A DNA stretch of 64,000 nucleotides from Flavobacterium ichthyis (lineage in GTDB: Bacteria > Bacteroidota > Bacteroidia > Flavobacteriales > Flavobacteriaceae): contig NZ_JAABLM010000002.1 in NCBI RefSeq assembly GCF_009915155.1, positions 124,001 through 188,000 on the forward strand, given 5' to 3'. Below, one piece after another: positions 11,544 through 21,066 of this stretch (within the stretch, counting starts at the first letter, position 1; every line of letters starts with the position of its first letter). A program made the position numbers and the translations under genes. The notes beneath the pieces were generated by a model, which was not told the origin of the DNA, did no database searches, and saw only the letters and a program-made list of their open reading frames with translations.

Positions 11544-14366
11544 TTGAAAATTTTCCCTACTTTATTACTGACGTTTTTAGTCATTACTTTTTTTGAAGTG
11601 AACGCACAGCATCGCTCAGAAATTGTGGTGCATATCGGCGATGACCAAAAATCTGCAACGGTTTGGCAAAAATTACTATACCATAATCAGTCTCAAGATA
11701 CGCTAACTTCCGTGGTATTAAATGACTGGAATCACGCATATTCTAGCCGTGAAACACCTTTAGCCAGAAGATTTTCGGATGAATTTGTTAGAAGTTTTTA
11801 CCTGGCTAACGAATCTGAAAGAGGGAAAACAGATTCGATTGCGTTTTTTTCTGACAAAAATATACCGCTAAACTGGCATCGCTTCAACAAACATCTTGAC
11901 GTAATTGAAGTCAATTTGCTCGAAAAATTAGCGCCAAATCATTCGACTGAGATTATTTTTATCTATAAAATTATCTTTCCAAAAGACAGGTTTACAAAAT
12001 ATGGCTGGAACGACAAGGGTGAACTTACCTTAAAAAATTGGTTCTTACATCCTGCTCGTTTTGAAAATCATCAATTTGTGATTTACAGCAACCAAAATTT
12101 AGACGACATTCCTAATGCCGTTGCCAATTTTCAGGTTACTGTAAATTTTCCTGAAAAATTATGGCTTACTTCGGACTTGAACATTACCGCTGATAAAATT
12201 GAAAATAATCAAAAAACAATTGTGCTTCAGGGGAAAAACCGAGTGGATTTCAGCCTTTCTATCGAAAATAAAAATTCTTTTTTAAGTTATAAAAACGAAG
12301 TGGTTAAGGTAGAAACCAATTTAAAAGACGATAAGTTAGATGACATTCAAAAAGCTTTAATCATTGATCGTGTCACAAAATATGTTGATGAACATATTGG
12401 CAAATATCCATTTGAAAAAATTATTGTTTCGCAAACGGATTATGATCGAAATCCTTTTTATGGCCTGAATCAATTGCCCGCTTTTTTGGCACCATTTCCA
12501 GACCAATTTCTTTTTGAATTAAAATTTTTGAAAACTTACTTGAACAATTTCCTTAAAAGTTCGCTTAAAATGAACCAGCGGTATGACAATTGGGTTTATG
12601 ATGCCATCCAAATTTATACCATGATTAACTACATTGATGAATTATACCCCAACAGTAAAATGATGGGAAATATTTCGCAATGGAAACTGTTAAAAGGTTA
12701 CAATTTAACCACCATTGATTTCAACCAGCAATACAATTATTTTTACATGTTGATGGCGCGAAAGAATCTCGATCAAGCGTTAGGCGAACCTAAAAATACA
12801 CTGATAAAATTTAACGAACAAATTGCGTCAAAATATCGCGCTGGACTGAGTTTGAAATATTTAGATAATTATTTAGATGACAACACTGTAGAAAAAAGTA
12901 TTCAAGATTTTTACAAAGAAAATTTAGACCACTCCACCACCCGACACAATTTTGAATATTTTTTAAAGTTTTATGCTCCTAAAAATATTGATTGGTTTTT
13001 TAGCAAACTTATTGACTCACGTGAAATTGTGGATTATAAATTTAAAAATGTCAAAAAAACTAACGACAGCATCATTTTCACCCTTAGAAACAAAACCGGA
13101 ACTAAGGTGCCGGTTCCCATTTTTACAACTAAAAATGGAGAAATTCTGAGCAAATTTTGGATCGAAAACGTATCGAAAGACTCCACTTTTACCATCTCCC
13201 GAAACGGGGCTGACAAAATTGTAATCAACCAAAATAACGAAGTTCCGGAATTTAATTTGCGAAACAATTGGAAATCGCTCAAAGGGTTTTTGGCACAAAA
13301 TCGTCCTATAAAATTTAATTTTATGAAAGATTTAGAAGATCCTTATTACAACCAAATTCTTTATGTACCAACCATTGGTTATAATTTTTACGACGGATTA
13401 ACGCCAGGAATGAGATTTCATAACAAAACCATTTTAGAGAAACCCTTTATTTTTGACGTCAATCCTATGTTTTCAACCAAAACTAAAACTTTAAGTGGTT
13501 CTGCCTCATTTGCCGTCAACCAATATAACCGAAACAGCAATCTTTTTCACATCCGCTATCATGCAAGTGCATCATATTTTCATTATGCTCCAGATGCCAC
13601 TTACACCAAAATAAATCCTTCAGTAACGCTGCGGTTTCGCCCCAGCGATTTTCGCGACAATCGAAAGCAAGCCATACAATTTCGTCAGGTTTTAGTACAT
13701 CGCGAAAAAAGTATTTTCCAAACCGAAAACCTCGAAAACTACACGGTTTTTAATGCCAAATACGTCAATACCCGAACCGAAATTACCAACCATCTGAACT
13801 TTGTAAGTGATTTTCAAATAGCCAACAAATTCAGTAAAATTTCGGTAGAAACTGAAGTTAGAAAACTCTTTGACGACAATAGACAACTCACGATTCGAGC
13901 ATTTGCCGGAGCATTTTTATACAACAATACAAATTCAGATTTTTTCAGTTTTGCGCTCGACAGGCCAACCGATTACTTGTTCGATTACAATTACTATGGT
14001 CGTTCAGAAAGTACCGGAATTTTCTCACAACAACTTATTTTAGCCGAAGGCGGATTTAAATCAAAACTTCCATATCAATTTGCTAACCAATGGATTACGA
14101 CAGTAAATTCAGGCTACAGCATTTGGAATTGGGTGGAAGCCTATGCCGATTTTGGTTTGGTCAAACAAACCCAAAACAACCCAAAATTTGTGTACGACAA
14201 CGGCATTCGCCTCAACCTCCTTCCGGATTATTTTGAGCTTTATTTCCCTGTTTACTCTAACAATGGTTGGGAAATTGCCCAACCTAATTACCATCAAAAA
14301 ATCCGATTTATCGTCACTTTAAGCCCGTCAACTCTAGTAAATTTATTTACACGCAAGTGGTTTTAA
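11544..14366 (+). CDS. Peptidase-like outer-membrane protein lacking the HEXXH motif
   Basis: The 940-residue product starts at TTG because an in-frame stop lies two codons upstream and no ATG precedes the signal peptide (MKIFPTLLLTFLVITFFEVNAQ). Residues 25-560 resemble the N-terminal saddle and central part of M1-type metallopeptidases. However, no HEXXH zinc site is seen, and the usual exopeptidase loop position reads YGLNQLPAF. From about residue 590 to the end the chain alternates polar and aromatic residues and ends in KWF, like an outer-membrane beta-barrel. It may therefore be a non-catalytic surface protein. It stands alone and its function is unknown. Confidence 0.65.
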   Translation: MKIFPTLLLTFLVITFFEVNAQHRSEIVVHIGDDQKSATVWQKLLYHNQSQDTLTSVVLNDWNHAYSSRETPLARRFSDEFVRSFYLANESERGKTDSIAFFSDKNIPLNWHRFNKHLDVIEVNLLEKLAPNHSTEIIFIYKIIFPKDRFTKYGWNDKGELTLKNWFLHPARFENHQFVIYSNQNLDDIPNAVANFQVTVNFPEKLWLTSDLNITADKIENNQKTIVLQGKNRVDFSLSIENKNSFLSYKNEVVKVETNLKDDKLDDIQKALIIDRVTKYVDEHIGKYPFEKIIVSQTDYDRNPFYGLNQLPAFLAPFPDQFLFELKFLKTYLNNFLKSSLKMNQRYDNWVYDAIQIYTMINYIDELYPNSKMMGNISQWKLLKGYNLTTIDFNQQYNYFYMLMARKNLDQALGEPKNTLIKFNEQIASKYRAGLSLKYLDNYLDDNTVEKSIQDFYKENLDHSTTRHNFEYFLKFYAPKNIDWFFSKLIDSREIVDYKFKNVKKTNDSIIFTLRNKTGTKVPVPIFTTKNGEILSKFWIENVSKDSTFTISRNGADKIVINQNNEVPEFNLRNNWKSLKGFLAQNRPIKFNFMKDLEDPYYNQILYVPTIGYNFYDGLTPGMRFHNKTILEKPFIFDVNPMFSTKTKTLSGSASFAVNQYNRNSNLFHIRYHASASYFHYAPDATYTKINPSVTLRFRPSDFRDNRKQAIQFRQVLVHREKSIFQTENLENYTVFNAKYVNTRTEITNHLNFVSDFQIANKFSKISVETEVRKLFDDNRQLTIRAFAGAFLYNNTNSDFFSFALDRPTDYLFDYNYYGRSESTGIFSQQLILAEGGFKSKLPYQFANQWITTVNSGYSIWNWVEAYADFGLVKQTQNNPKFVYDNGIRLNLLPDYFELYFPVYSNNGWEIAQPNYHQKIRFIVTLSPSTLVNLFTRKWF

Positions 14367-14376
14367 TGATTTTTTT

Positions 14377-14540
14377 TTGAAGCTAGTTCCTGCTATTCGC
14401 TGCAAGTCCTCACCAAAAAAAAACATTTTCCCAACGCCATAAAAAGAGCTTCCGCTGGTCGCTTTTTTTGTCGGGAAAAATAAGTTTTTTTTAGTTCCGG
14501 GCTTTCCCGCTACTCCCGAAACTTCGGGACGGGCTAAAAC
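14377..14540. repeat. Dispersed intergenic repeat, copy 3 (inverted)
   Basis: This block is in the opposite orientation to copy 1: AGCTAGTTCCTGCTATTCGC at the left (14381 on) and CCCGAAACTTCGGGACGGGC near the right end. Both are reverse complements of the blocks at 171-192 and 311-337. The rest of the gap to 14731 is AT-rich and shows no gene. Confidence 0.55.
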
Positions 14541-14731
14541 GTTTGCGTAAAATAGCACAATCGCAATTTATCCCAAATAAAATTATATATAAATCACCAT
14601 AAATAAAATTTTGATAAATATTCTGTAATTCAAACAATTAAAAATGGATTTTTATTAAAAATAATTCAATTGCTTAACATTTGTAAAATCGAGCAAATTG
14701 CTTAAATTTGTTACCTCAACAATTGAATGTT

Positions 14732-17134
14732 ATGACGCAAACAGCCGCAAAAAAAGAATTGTCTTTCGAAGATTTCAAAGCCGAAATCCTCAACGATTAT
14801 AAAATAGCCATCACCAGCCGCGAGTGTAGCCTTTTAGGACGCCGTGAAGTTTTAACCGGAAAAGCCAAGTTTGGAATTTTTGGTGACGGAAAAGAAGTCC
14901 CGCAATTGGCTATGGCAAAAGCCTTCAAAAATGGAGATTTCCGTTCGGGTTATTACCGTGATCAAACTTTTATGATGGCAATTGGACAACTCAATATCCA
15001 ACAATTTTTTGCCGGATTATACGGTCATACTGATCTTGAACACGATCCCATGTCAGCCGGAAGACAAATGGGAGGCCATTTCGCCACACATTCACTCAAT
15101 GAAGACGGTTCGTGGAAAAATTTGGCATTGCAAAAAAATTCGAGTTCAGATATTTCGCCAACAGCCGGACAAATGCCGCGTTTATTAGGTTTGGCACAAG
15201 CCTCAAAAATTTATAGAAACGTATCCGGAATCCCAAACAAAACAAATTTTTCCATTAACGGAAACGAAATTGCTTGGGGAACCATCGGAAACGCCAGTAC
15301 TTCCGAAGGTTTATTTTTTGAAACCATCAATGCCGCTGGTGTTTTGCAAGTGCCAATGGTGATGAGCATTTGGGACGACGAATACGGAATTTCGGTTCAT
15401 GCCCGTCATCAAACCACAAAAGAAAATATTTCAGAAATTTTGAAAGGTTTCCAGCGTGATGAAAAAAATGGTTACGAAATTCTTACCGTAAAAGGTTGGG
15501 ATTATCCGGCATTGATTGCTACTTACGAAAAAGCGGCGGCAATTGCCAGAGAAGAACACGTTCCTGTATTGATTCACGTTCAAGAATTGACACAACCGCA
15601 AGGACATTCGACTTCAGGTTCACACGAGCGTTATAAAAATGCAGAAAGGTTAGAATGGGAAGGCGATTTTGATTGTATTCGTCAGATGAAATTGTGGATG
15701 GTGGCAACCAATATAGCTTCAACCGAAGAACTTGACGAAATTGACGCTAACATCAAAAAAGAAGTTTTAGAGGGTAAAAAAGCAGCCTGGAACGCTTTTA
15801 CCGAACCTACAAAAAAGGAACAAAAAGAACTACTTGAATTGTTAGAACGAGTAGCTTCAGCCAGCGATAATAAAGTGTTCATCGAAAAAATGGCTTCGGA
15901 ATTAAAATCAATTAAAGAGCCTATTAGAAAAGATATTTTGGTAACTGCCAGAAAAGTGCTTCGCTTATTGGTTAGCGAAAATTCTAAAGCAGAATTGGCA
16001 AGATGGATTGAAAATTACATCGAAAAAATCCAGCCGAAATTCAGTTCGCATTTATTTTCACAATCATCAGAAAATGTTGATTCGATTACAGAAACACTTC
16101 CAAAATATGAAGAAAATGCCGAAGAGGTTGATGCCAGATTGATTATCCGCGATAACTTTGACGCCATTTTTAGTAAATATCCTCAAACTTTAATTTTTGG
16201 TGAAGATGCCGGAAACATTGGTGATGTTAACCAAGGTTTAGAAGGAATGCAAGAAAAATACGGCGAACTTCGTGTAGCTGATGCGGGAATTCGAGAAGTC
16301 ACTATTTTAGGACAAGGAATTGGGATGGCAATGCGTGGTTTGAGACCTATTGCCGAAATTCAATATTTGGATTATTTACTTTACGCCATTCAAATTATGA
16401 GTGACGATTTGGCTACCTTACAATATAGAACTAAGGGAAAACAAAAAGCACCATTGATCATTAGAACGCGTGGACACAGATTAGAAGGAATTTGGCATTC
16501 GGGTTCACCAATGGGAATGATTATTAACGCCATTCGTGGAATTCACGTTTTGGTACCAAGAAATATGACAAAAGCGGCTGGATTTTATAACGCTTTGCTC
16601 GAAGCTGACGAACCTGCTTTAGTGGTGGAATGTTTAAATGGTTACCGTTTAAAAGAAAAAATGCCGAGTAATCTAGGTGAATTTAAAACACCAATTGGCG
16701 TGGTTGAAAATATTCGTGAAGGAAAAGATATTACCGTGGTTTCTTACGGTTCTACGTTAAGATTGATTGAACAAGCCGCAAAAGAATTGCAAGAAACCGG
16801 TATAGACATTGAAATTATTGATGTCCAATCATTATTACCGTTTGATAAAAATCATGACATTGTAAAATCTTTGTCTAAAACCAATCGATTGTTAGTGGTA
16901 GATGAAGATGTTCCAGGAGGTGCTTCGGCATTTATGTTACAGCAAATTTTGGATGAGCAAAATGGTTATAAATTTTTAGACAGTAAACCGGAAACTCTTA
17001 CGGCAAAAGCCCACAGACCTGCTTATGGAACTGATGGTGATTATTTTTCAAAACCTTCTGCGGAAGATATTTATGAAAAAATTTATGCAATTATGCACGA
17101 AGCCAAACCGCAACAATTTCCATCATTATATTAA
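14732..17134 (+). CDS. 2-oxoacid dehydrogenase E1, fused alpha and beta subunits
   Basis: This 800-residue thiamine-diphosphate enzyme is a fusion. The alpha part (about 1-400) has GYYRDQTFMMAIG, the ThDP pocket GTIGNASTSEGLFFE and IWDDEYGIS. The beta part (about 470-800) has IFGEDAGNIGDVNQG, ADAGIREVTILGQGIGMA and LVVDEDVPGGAS. Such fusions in Bacteroidota are usually annotated as branched-chain 2-oxoacid dehydrogenase E1, working with lipoyl E2 and E3 subunits that are not in this window. The start chosen is the ATG giving MTQTAAKKE; an in-frame TTG eight codons upstream is less likely. A clear terminator follows. Confidence 0.92.
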   Translation: MTQTAAKKELSFEDFKAEILNDYKIAITSRECSLLGRREVLTGKAKFGIFGDGKEVPQLAMAKAFKNGDFRSGYYRDQTFMMAIGQLNIQQFFAGLYGHTDLEHDPMSAGRQMGGHFATHSLNEDGSWKNLALQKNSSSDISPTAGQMPRLLGLAQASKIYRNVSGIPNKTNFSINGNEIAWGTIGNASTSEGLFFETINAAGVLQVPMVMSIWDDEYGISVHARHQTTKENISEILKGFQRDEKNGYEILTVKGWDYPALIATYEKAAAIAREEHVPVLIHVQELTQPQGHSTSGSHERYKNAERLEWEGDFDCIRQMKLWMVATNIASTEELDEIDANIKKEVLEGKKAAWNAFTEPTKKEQKELLELLERVASASDNKVFIEKMASELKSIKEPIRKDILVTARKVLRLLVSENSKAELARWIENYIEKIQPKFSSHLFSQSSENVDSITETLPKYEENAEEVDARLIIRDNFDAIFSKYPQTLIFGEDAGNIGDVNQGLEGMQEKYGELRVADAGIREVTILGQGIGMAMRGLRPIAEIQYLDYLLYAIQIMSDDLATLQYRTKGKQKAPLIIRTRGHRLEGIWHSGSPMGMIINAIRGIHVLVPRNMTKAAGFYNALLEADEPALVVECLNGYRLKEKMPSNLGEFKTPIGVVENIREGKDITVVSYGSTLRLIEQAAKELQETGIDIEIIDVQSLLPFDKNHDIVKSLSKTNRLLVVDEDVPGGASAFMLQQILDEQNGYKFLDSKPETLTAKAHRPAYGTDGDYFSKPSAEDIYEKIYAIMHEAKPQQFPSLY

Positions 17135-17139
17135 ATTCA

Positions 17140-17172
17140 AAAGCCTTTCTGTTTTTAGAAAGGCTTTTTTTA
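17140..17172 (+). terminator. Terminator after the E1 gene
   Basis: A perfect stem (AAAGCCTTTCT and AGAAAGGCTTT) with a short T-rich loop is followed by a T run, directly after the E1 stop codon. Confidence 0.88.
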
Positions 17173-17207
17173 TGTCGAAAAGAATTTAAGCGCCAATATT
17201 ATCAAAT

Positions 17208-17909
17208 TCAAAAACAATCCGGCATTGATTTTATAAAAAGACTGATGTTTCCGGGTGAGATGTAATCAATTTGTAGTCCCAAACCTCTTAGGATAAAAAG
17301 TGTTCCTAAGAAAATACCGGCAATGGGAATAATTTTTCTAATTTGATTTCGGATTTTATTCTGAAAAAATTGACTGATTAAAACAGCAACGCTCATCAGC
17401 GGTATTGTTCCTAATCCATAGAATATCATATAAAAACCACCTCCGAAAATATTTTGCGTAGCGATAGCTCCAAAAAGCGCGGCATACACCATTCCACAAG
17501 GTAAAAACCCATTTAAAATACCAATGCTAAAAATGGAACTATTGTTTTTACGTTTAAATTGGTCGCCTAATTTTTGCTTTACTTTAAAAATAAATCTTGC
17601 GATAGGTTTTGAAAAATTAATTTGGCTGAATTTTCTCTCGGGAATAATTACAATTAAAATCATCATTACTCCTGATAAAATGGATAAATTTTGCTGTAAT
17701 CCCGCCAATTGTAAACCTTTCCCGAAAAGCCCAAAAATAATTCCGAGTGTGGCGTACGAAATAATTCTGCCGAAATGATAGAGTAATATTTGGAAAATTC
17801 TTTTGCCTTCATTGGTTCGATCCACGGGAAGCATCAACGCGATTGGACCACACATTCCAATGCAATGCAAACTGGAAATTAAACCGAACAAAAAGGCTGC
17901 AATCCACAT
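17208..17909 (-). CDS. TauE/SafE-like membrane protein of the cbb3 locus
   Basis: The 233-residue protein has about six membrane helices. It carries an N-terminal HCIGMCGPIA motif and a central GILNGFLPCGMVYAA motif, whose Cys and His residues suggest metal handling. Homologues next to cbb3 oxidase genes are annotated as sulfite exporter TauE/SafE family or as copper-related (CcoA/HupE-like) proteins. The start overlaps the ccoH stop by one base, so it is the last gene of the cco cluster. A role in copper supply to the oxidase is an inference from context. Confidence 0.8.
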   Translation of the reverse strand: MWIAAFLFGLISSLHCIGMCGPIALMLPVDRTNEGKRIFQILLYHFGRIISYATLGIIFGLFGKGLQLAGLQQNLSILSGVMMILIVIIPERKFSQINFSKPIARFIFKVKQKLGDQFKRKNNSSIFSIGILNGFLPCGMVYAALFGAIATQNIFGGGFYMIFYGLGTIPLMSVAVLISQFFQNKIRNQIRKIIPIAGIFLGTLFILRGLGLQIDYISPGNISLFIKSMPDCF

Positions 17910-18358
17910 TATTTTATGATTAAATTTTCCTTAGTTAAAAAATTATTTTCGCCGTAACTCCAATCGATTGTAATGTTCCAGCGGCCGTCAACCAATGCGG
18001 TTTTAGGTATGAGCAAAAAAGAATCAGACAGCGAAATATTTTTTTCGAAATCTAATTTTTGGTTTGACGGCCTGTAAAGGAACACTTTCCCCTTGATCTT
18101 TTTAAAGTTGAAATTTTTGGGGAAATGAACTAAAATCCCTTCTGAAAGTGTTTCGATTACTACTTTTTCCTGCAAATTTTCTGCGGCAATTTCTTTATTA
18201 ATTTGGCTTTGCAGATTATTCTCATGTCGGTAATAATCTTCTAAAACCAATTCATTATCATATTTGCTATCTGACTGAACCAGAAACACGAAAAATAAAA
18301 TAAAACTCATGAATAATGCAAATGCAATGACGATTCCGGTACCCCAATTTATTTTCAT
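17909..18358 (-). CDS. ccoH: FixH/CcoH family cbb3 oxidase assembly protein
   Basis: This 149-residue protein has one N-terminal membrane helix (GIVIAFALFMSFILFFVFLV). Its periplasmic domain contains FLYRPSNQKLDF and a DGRWNITIDWSYGENNF end typical of FixH. FixH/CcoH helps assemble and stabilise the cbb3 oxidase. It lies between ccoG and the TauE/SafE-like gene. The 138-bp gap before it holds a hairpin (CGTTTTG at 18433 with CAAAACG at 18446) that could modulate readthrough. Confidence 0.85.
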   Translation of the reverse strand: MKINWGTGIVIAFALFMSFILFFVFLVQSDSKYDNELVLEDYYRHENNLQSQINKEIAAENLQEKVVIETLSEGILVHFPKNFNFKKIKGKVFLYRPSNQKLDFEKNISLSDSFLLIPKTALVDGRWNITIDWSYGENNFLTKENLIIK

Positions 18359-18496
18359 CTTTTTAATTTTTTAAAAAACGAATGACCAGCGAAATTGATC
18401 AACCAACCTTTTTGCCTCGAGTTGAAATAACACGTTTTGTATGGGCAAAACGATGTTTTTTTCGGAAGCATTTGCCAGCCATTCGTTAACTTTTTT

Positions 18497-19912
18497 TTAC
18501 TTAAAAACTCTCGGACCCAAAAAATTAGTGTTTTGAGTTTCTATCAATTTTTCGTTTTCAAACACGCCAATTGTTATTTTAGTTTTATCGGCTTCCAATA
18601 ACTCTGGAACAATCTCTACAAACAAAGTTCCTTGAGACATTCCTTCTTTTTGGACGGAAATTGTAGGTTTTCCAACTAATTTTATTTCGCCCACAGGTTC
18701 AATTAATTTAAAACTGATATTTTTTTTGTCTTCATGCGTTTTATTCACCAGTTTGAAAGTGTAAACATTGCTGATCTTGTTGCCTTTGTGTTGGAAAAGT
18801 TGTCCGGGTAATCGCAAAATTGATACATCTAAATTTGACCTTAAAAATAATAATCCTACTAAAATTCCGCATAAAATGGCTAAAACAGCCGCATAACCTT
18901 TCATTCTTGCTGTGATGATGAACTTTTCTTTTTTGATAATTTCATCTTCAGAAGCATAACGAATCAAGCCTTTTGGAAGATTTACTTTTTCCATAATTGC
19001 ATCACATTCGTCAATACAAGCCGTGCAATTGATGCATTCAAGTTGGGTCCCGTTTCTAATATCAATTCCGGTGGGACAAACCGCAACACATAGTTTACAA
19101 TCAATGCAATCTCCTTTTCCGGTAAGATTCCTGTCTTCGGATTTATTAAATTTTGCACGACCTTTTTCTTTTTCGCCACGAACATGATCATACGCCACAA
19201 TCATGGATTTATTATCGAGCAAAACGCCTTGCAATCGACCGTAAGGACAAGCGATGATGCAAACTTGTTCTCGAAACCAAGCATATACAAAATAAAAAAC
19301 TGCGGTAAAAATGAGCAATGCAATAAGCGTTGAACCGTTATTTGCCGGACCTTGAATCATGAGTTCCAACAATTCGTCACTTCCAATGATGTAAGCCAAA
19401 AAAACATTGGCAATCATGAAAGAAATGACAAAAAAGAGCAACCATTTAAGGCTTTTTTTGCGGATTTTTTCTGCGTCCCATTTTTGTTTGTTTAACCGAA
19501 TTTGTGCTCCACGATCTCCTTCTATCCAAAACTCGATTCGACGGAAAACCATTTCCATAAAGATAGTTTGGGGACAAATCCATCCGCAAAAAATTCTACC
19601 AAAAGCTACGGTAAATAATGCCACGAAAATCACCCCGATGAGCATTGAAATTACAAACAAATAAAAATCTTGTGGCCAAAACGGAAACCCAAAAATGCTA
19701 AATTTTCTATCGATTATGTTGAAAAGTAAAAATTGGTTTTCGTTTATTTTAATGAATGGTGCAGCAATTAAAAATGTTAAAAGAACGTAACTGGCAATTT
19801 TTCTTTTTTGGTAAAACTTACCGCTAGGAATTTTAGGAAAAACCCAAACCCTTTTACCGGTTTCGTCCACCGTTGAAATATTGTCGCGGAAAGATTCGTT
19901 ATATTTTGTCAT
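18497..19912 (-). CDS. ccoG: Cytochrome c oxidase accessory protein CcoG (RdxA/FixG)
   Basis: CcoG is a membrane ferredoxin involved in copper reduction for cbb3 oxidase assembly. The 471-residue protein has several N-terminal membrane helices and the NapH-like motif CGWICPQTIFMEMVFRRIE. It has two adjacent [4Fe-4S] motifs, CIDCKLCVAVCP and CINCTACIDECD, near residues 260-300. A C-terminal immunoglobulin-like FixG domain follows. It sits 6 bp after ccoP in the operon. Confidence 0.95.
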   Translation of the reverse strand: MTKYNESFRDNISTVDETGKRVWVFPKIPSGKFYQKRKIASYVLLTFLIAAPFIKINENQFLLFNIIDRKFSIFGFPFWPQDFYLFVISMLIGVIFVALFTVAFGRIFCGWICPQTIFMEMVFRRIEFWIEGDRGAQIRLNKQKWDAEKIRKKSLKWLLFFVISFMIANVFLAYIIGSDELLELMIQGPANNGSTLIALLIFTAVFYFVYAWFREQVCIIACPYGRLQGVLLDNKSMIVAYDHVRGEKEKGRAKFNKSEDRNLTGKGDCIDCKLCVAVCPTGIDIRNGTQLECINCTACIDECDAIMEKVNLPKGLIRYASEDEIIKKEKFIITARMKGYAAVLAILCGILVGLLFLRSNLDVSILRLPGQLFQHKGNKISNVYTFKLVNKTHEDKKNISFKLIEPVGEIKLVGKPTISVQKEGMSQGTLFVEIVPELLEADKTKITIGVFENEKLIETQNTNFLGPRVFK

Positions 19913-19918
19913 TACAAA

Positions 19919-20839
19919 TTATTTTACCAAAGCCACTGTTTTTTCAGCAGGTTTTTCGGCGTTTTCTTCTATGTATAAATCCCCTTCAGGCGCTTTTGCA
20001 TCGGTAGGATTTGTACCTTTCAAAGAAATTACATAACTGGCAACTTGCTGAATTTCTGAAGGTTTAAGTGTTCCTTTCCAAGCCACCATTCCTTTTCCAT
20101 CTCTTCCACCTTCAGAAATGGTATGAAAAATATTTTTAATTCCCCCGCCTAAAATCCAATGTTCATCGGTAAGATTTGGCCCAATTGATCCTCCTCCATC
20201 CGGACGATGACAAGCCACACAGTTCGTTTCGAAAACTTTTTTTCCGGCGGCAATTTCAGAGGCATCTGTAAGCAATGTAACCGATTCGGCATCGATTAAA
20301 TCTTTTGCATTTTTCTTGTATTCTTCCACCGCTAATTTGGCTTCAGCCATTTCCACCTGGAATTCTTCGCTTTGACTTGGCGAGCCAAAAATGTGGTATT
20401 TTGCCATATAAATGACTCCAAAAATGATACATGCATAAAAAAGATTTTTCCACCAAGGCGGTAAATCGTTATCGAGTTCTTGAATGCCATCATAATCGTG
20501 ATGCAACAAAATTTCGTTTTCGAGTTCCAATGGTCTTGTTTTTACAAACCAGCTTTTAACTTTTAAAAACGCTTTATTTTCGCTTAAATTAAAACTTTTG
20601 GCTTCTTCCAATTGTTTTTTCTGTTCGTCAGTAAGCAAATGATAAGTGACATTATCAACGGCAGAAACCACCATTTCTATGGCTATCAACAGAAATAAAA
20701 ATACTGCCAAAAACAAGGCGACCATTGGATATTTTACAAAAGCAGGACGATCACCTGAATCAATAAAAAATTCCATTGCGCCAAAAACTATGGCGAAAAT
20801 TACCGGAACTCTAACGTATATAGGAATGTTTTTTTTCAT
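19919..20839 (-). CDS. ccoP: cbb3 oxidase subunit III (CcoP), mono-heme
   Basis: CcoP delivers electrons to the catalytic subunit. The 306-residue protein has two membrane segments (about 8-25 and 37-60), then a CcoP N-terminal domain with a helix ending near residue 150. A single c-type heme site C207-V-A-C-H211 is followed by the axial-methionine region GKGMVAWKG. Proteobacterial CcoP has two heme sites; only one is visible here. The C-terminus ends in a Glu/Ala-rich tail. Confidence 0.93.
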   Translation of the reverse strand: MKKNIPIYVRVPVIFAIVFGAMEFFIDSGDRPAFVKYPMVALFLAVFLFLLIAIEMVVSAVDNVTYHLLTDEQKKQLEEAKSFNLSENKAFLKVKSWFVKTRPLELENEILLHHDYDGIQELDNDLPPWWKNLFYACIIFGVIYMAKYHIFGSPSQSEEFQVEMAEAKLAVEEYKKNAKDLIDAESVTLLTDASEIAAGKKVFETNCVACHRPDGGGSIGPNLTDEHWILGGGIKNIFHTISEGGRDGKGMVAWKGTLKPSEIQQVASYVISLKGTNPTDAKAPEGDLYIEENAEKPAEKTVALVK

Positions 20840-20848
20840 GGCAAAAAT

Positions 20849-21061
20849 TTATTTTGAAGCTAATTTTGAACTTGTTATAGCATCTTGTTCGGTTTCGTCA
20901 AGAAGTGGCAACTGACTTAGTTCATTTATTTTTTCTTTTTTGTAAGTAAAAACCCAAGTGTATAATCCTAAAAAGAAGAAGAAAAAAATCAATAAAGAAA
21001 TGATAGGAAAAACTTCAATTCCGGAGATGGTTTCCATGTTATGTTTGATAAACTTCAGCAT
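20849..21061 (-). CDS. ccoQ: CcoQ-like small cbb3 oxidase subunit
   Basis: The 70-residue product has one membrane helix (EVFPIISLLIFFFFFLGLYTWVFTY) followed by a charged tail. Size, topology and position between ccoNO and ccoP fit CcoQ/FixQ, which stabilises the oxidase. Sequence similarity in this family is weak, so context carries the call. Confidence 0.8.
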   Translation of the reverse strand: MLKFIKHNMETISGIEVFPIISLLIFFFFFLGLYTWVFTYKKEKINELSQLPLLDETEQDAITSSKLASK

Positions 21062-21066
21062 TTTGA

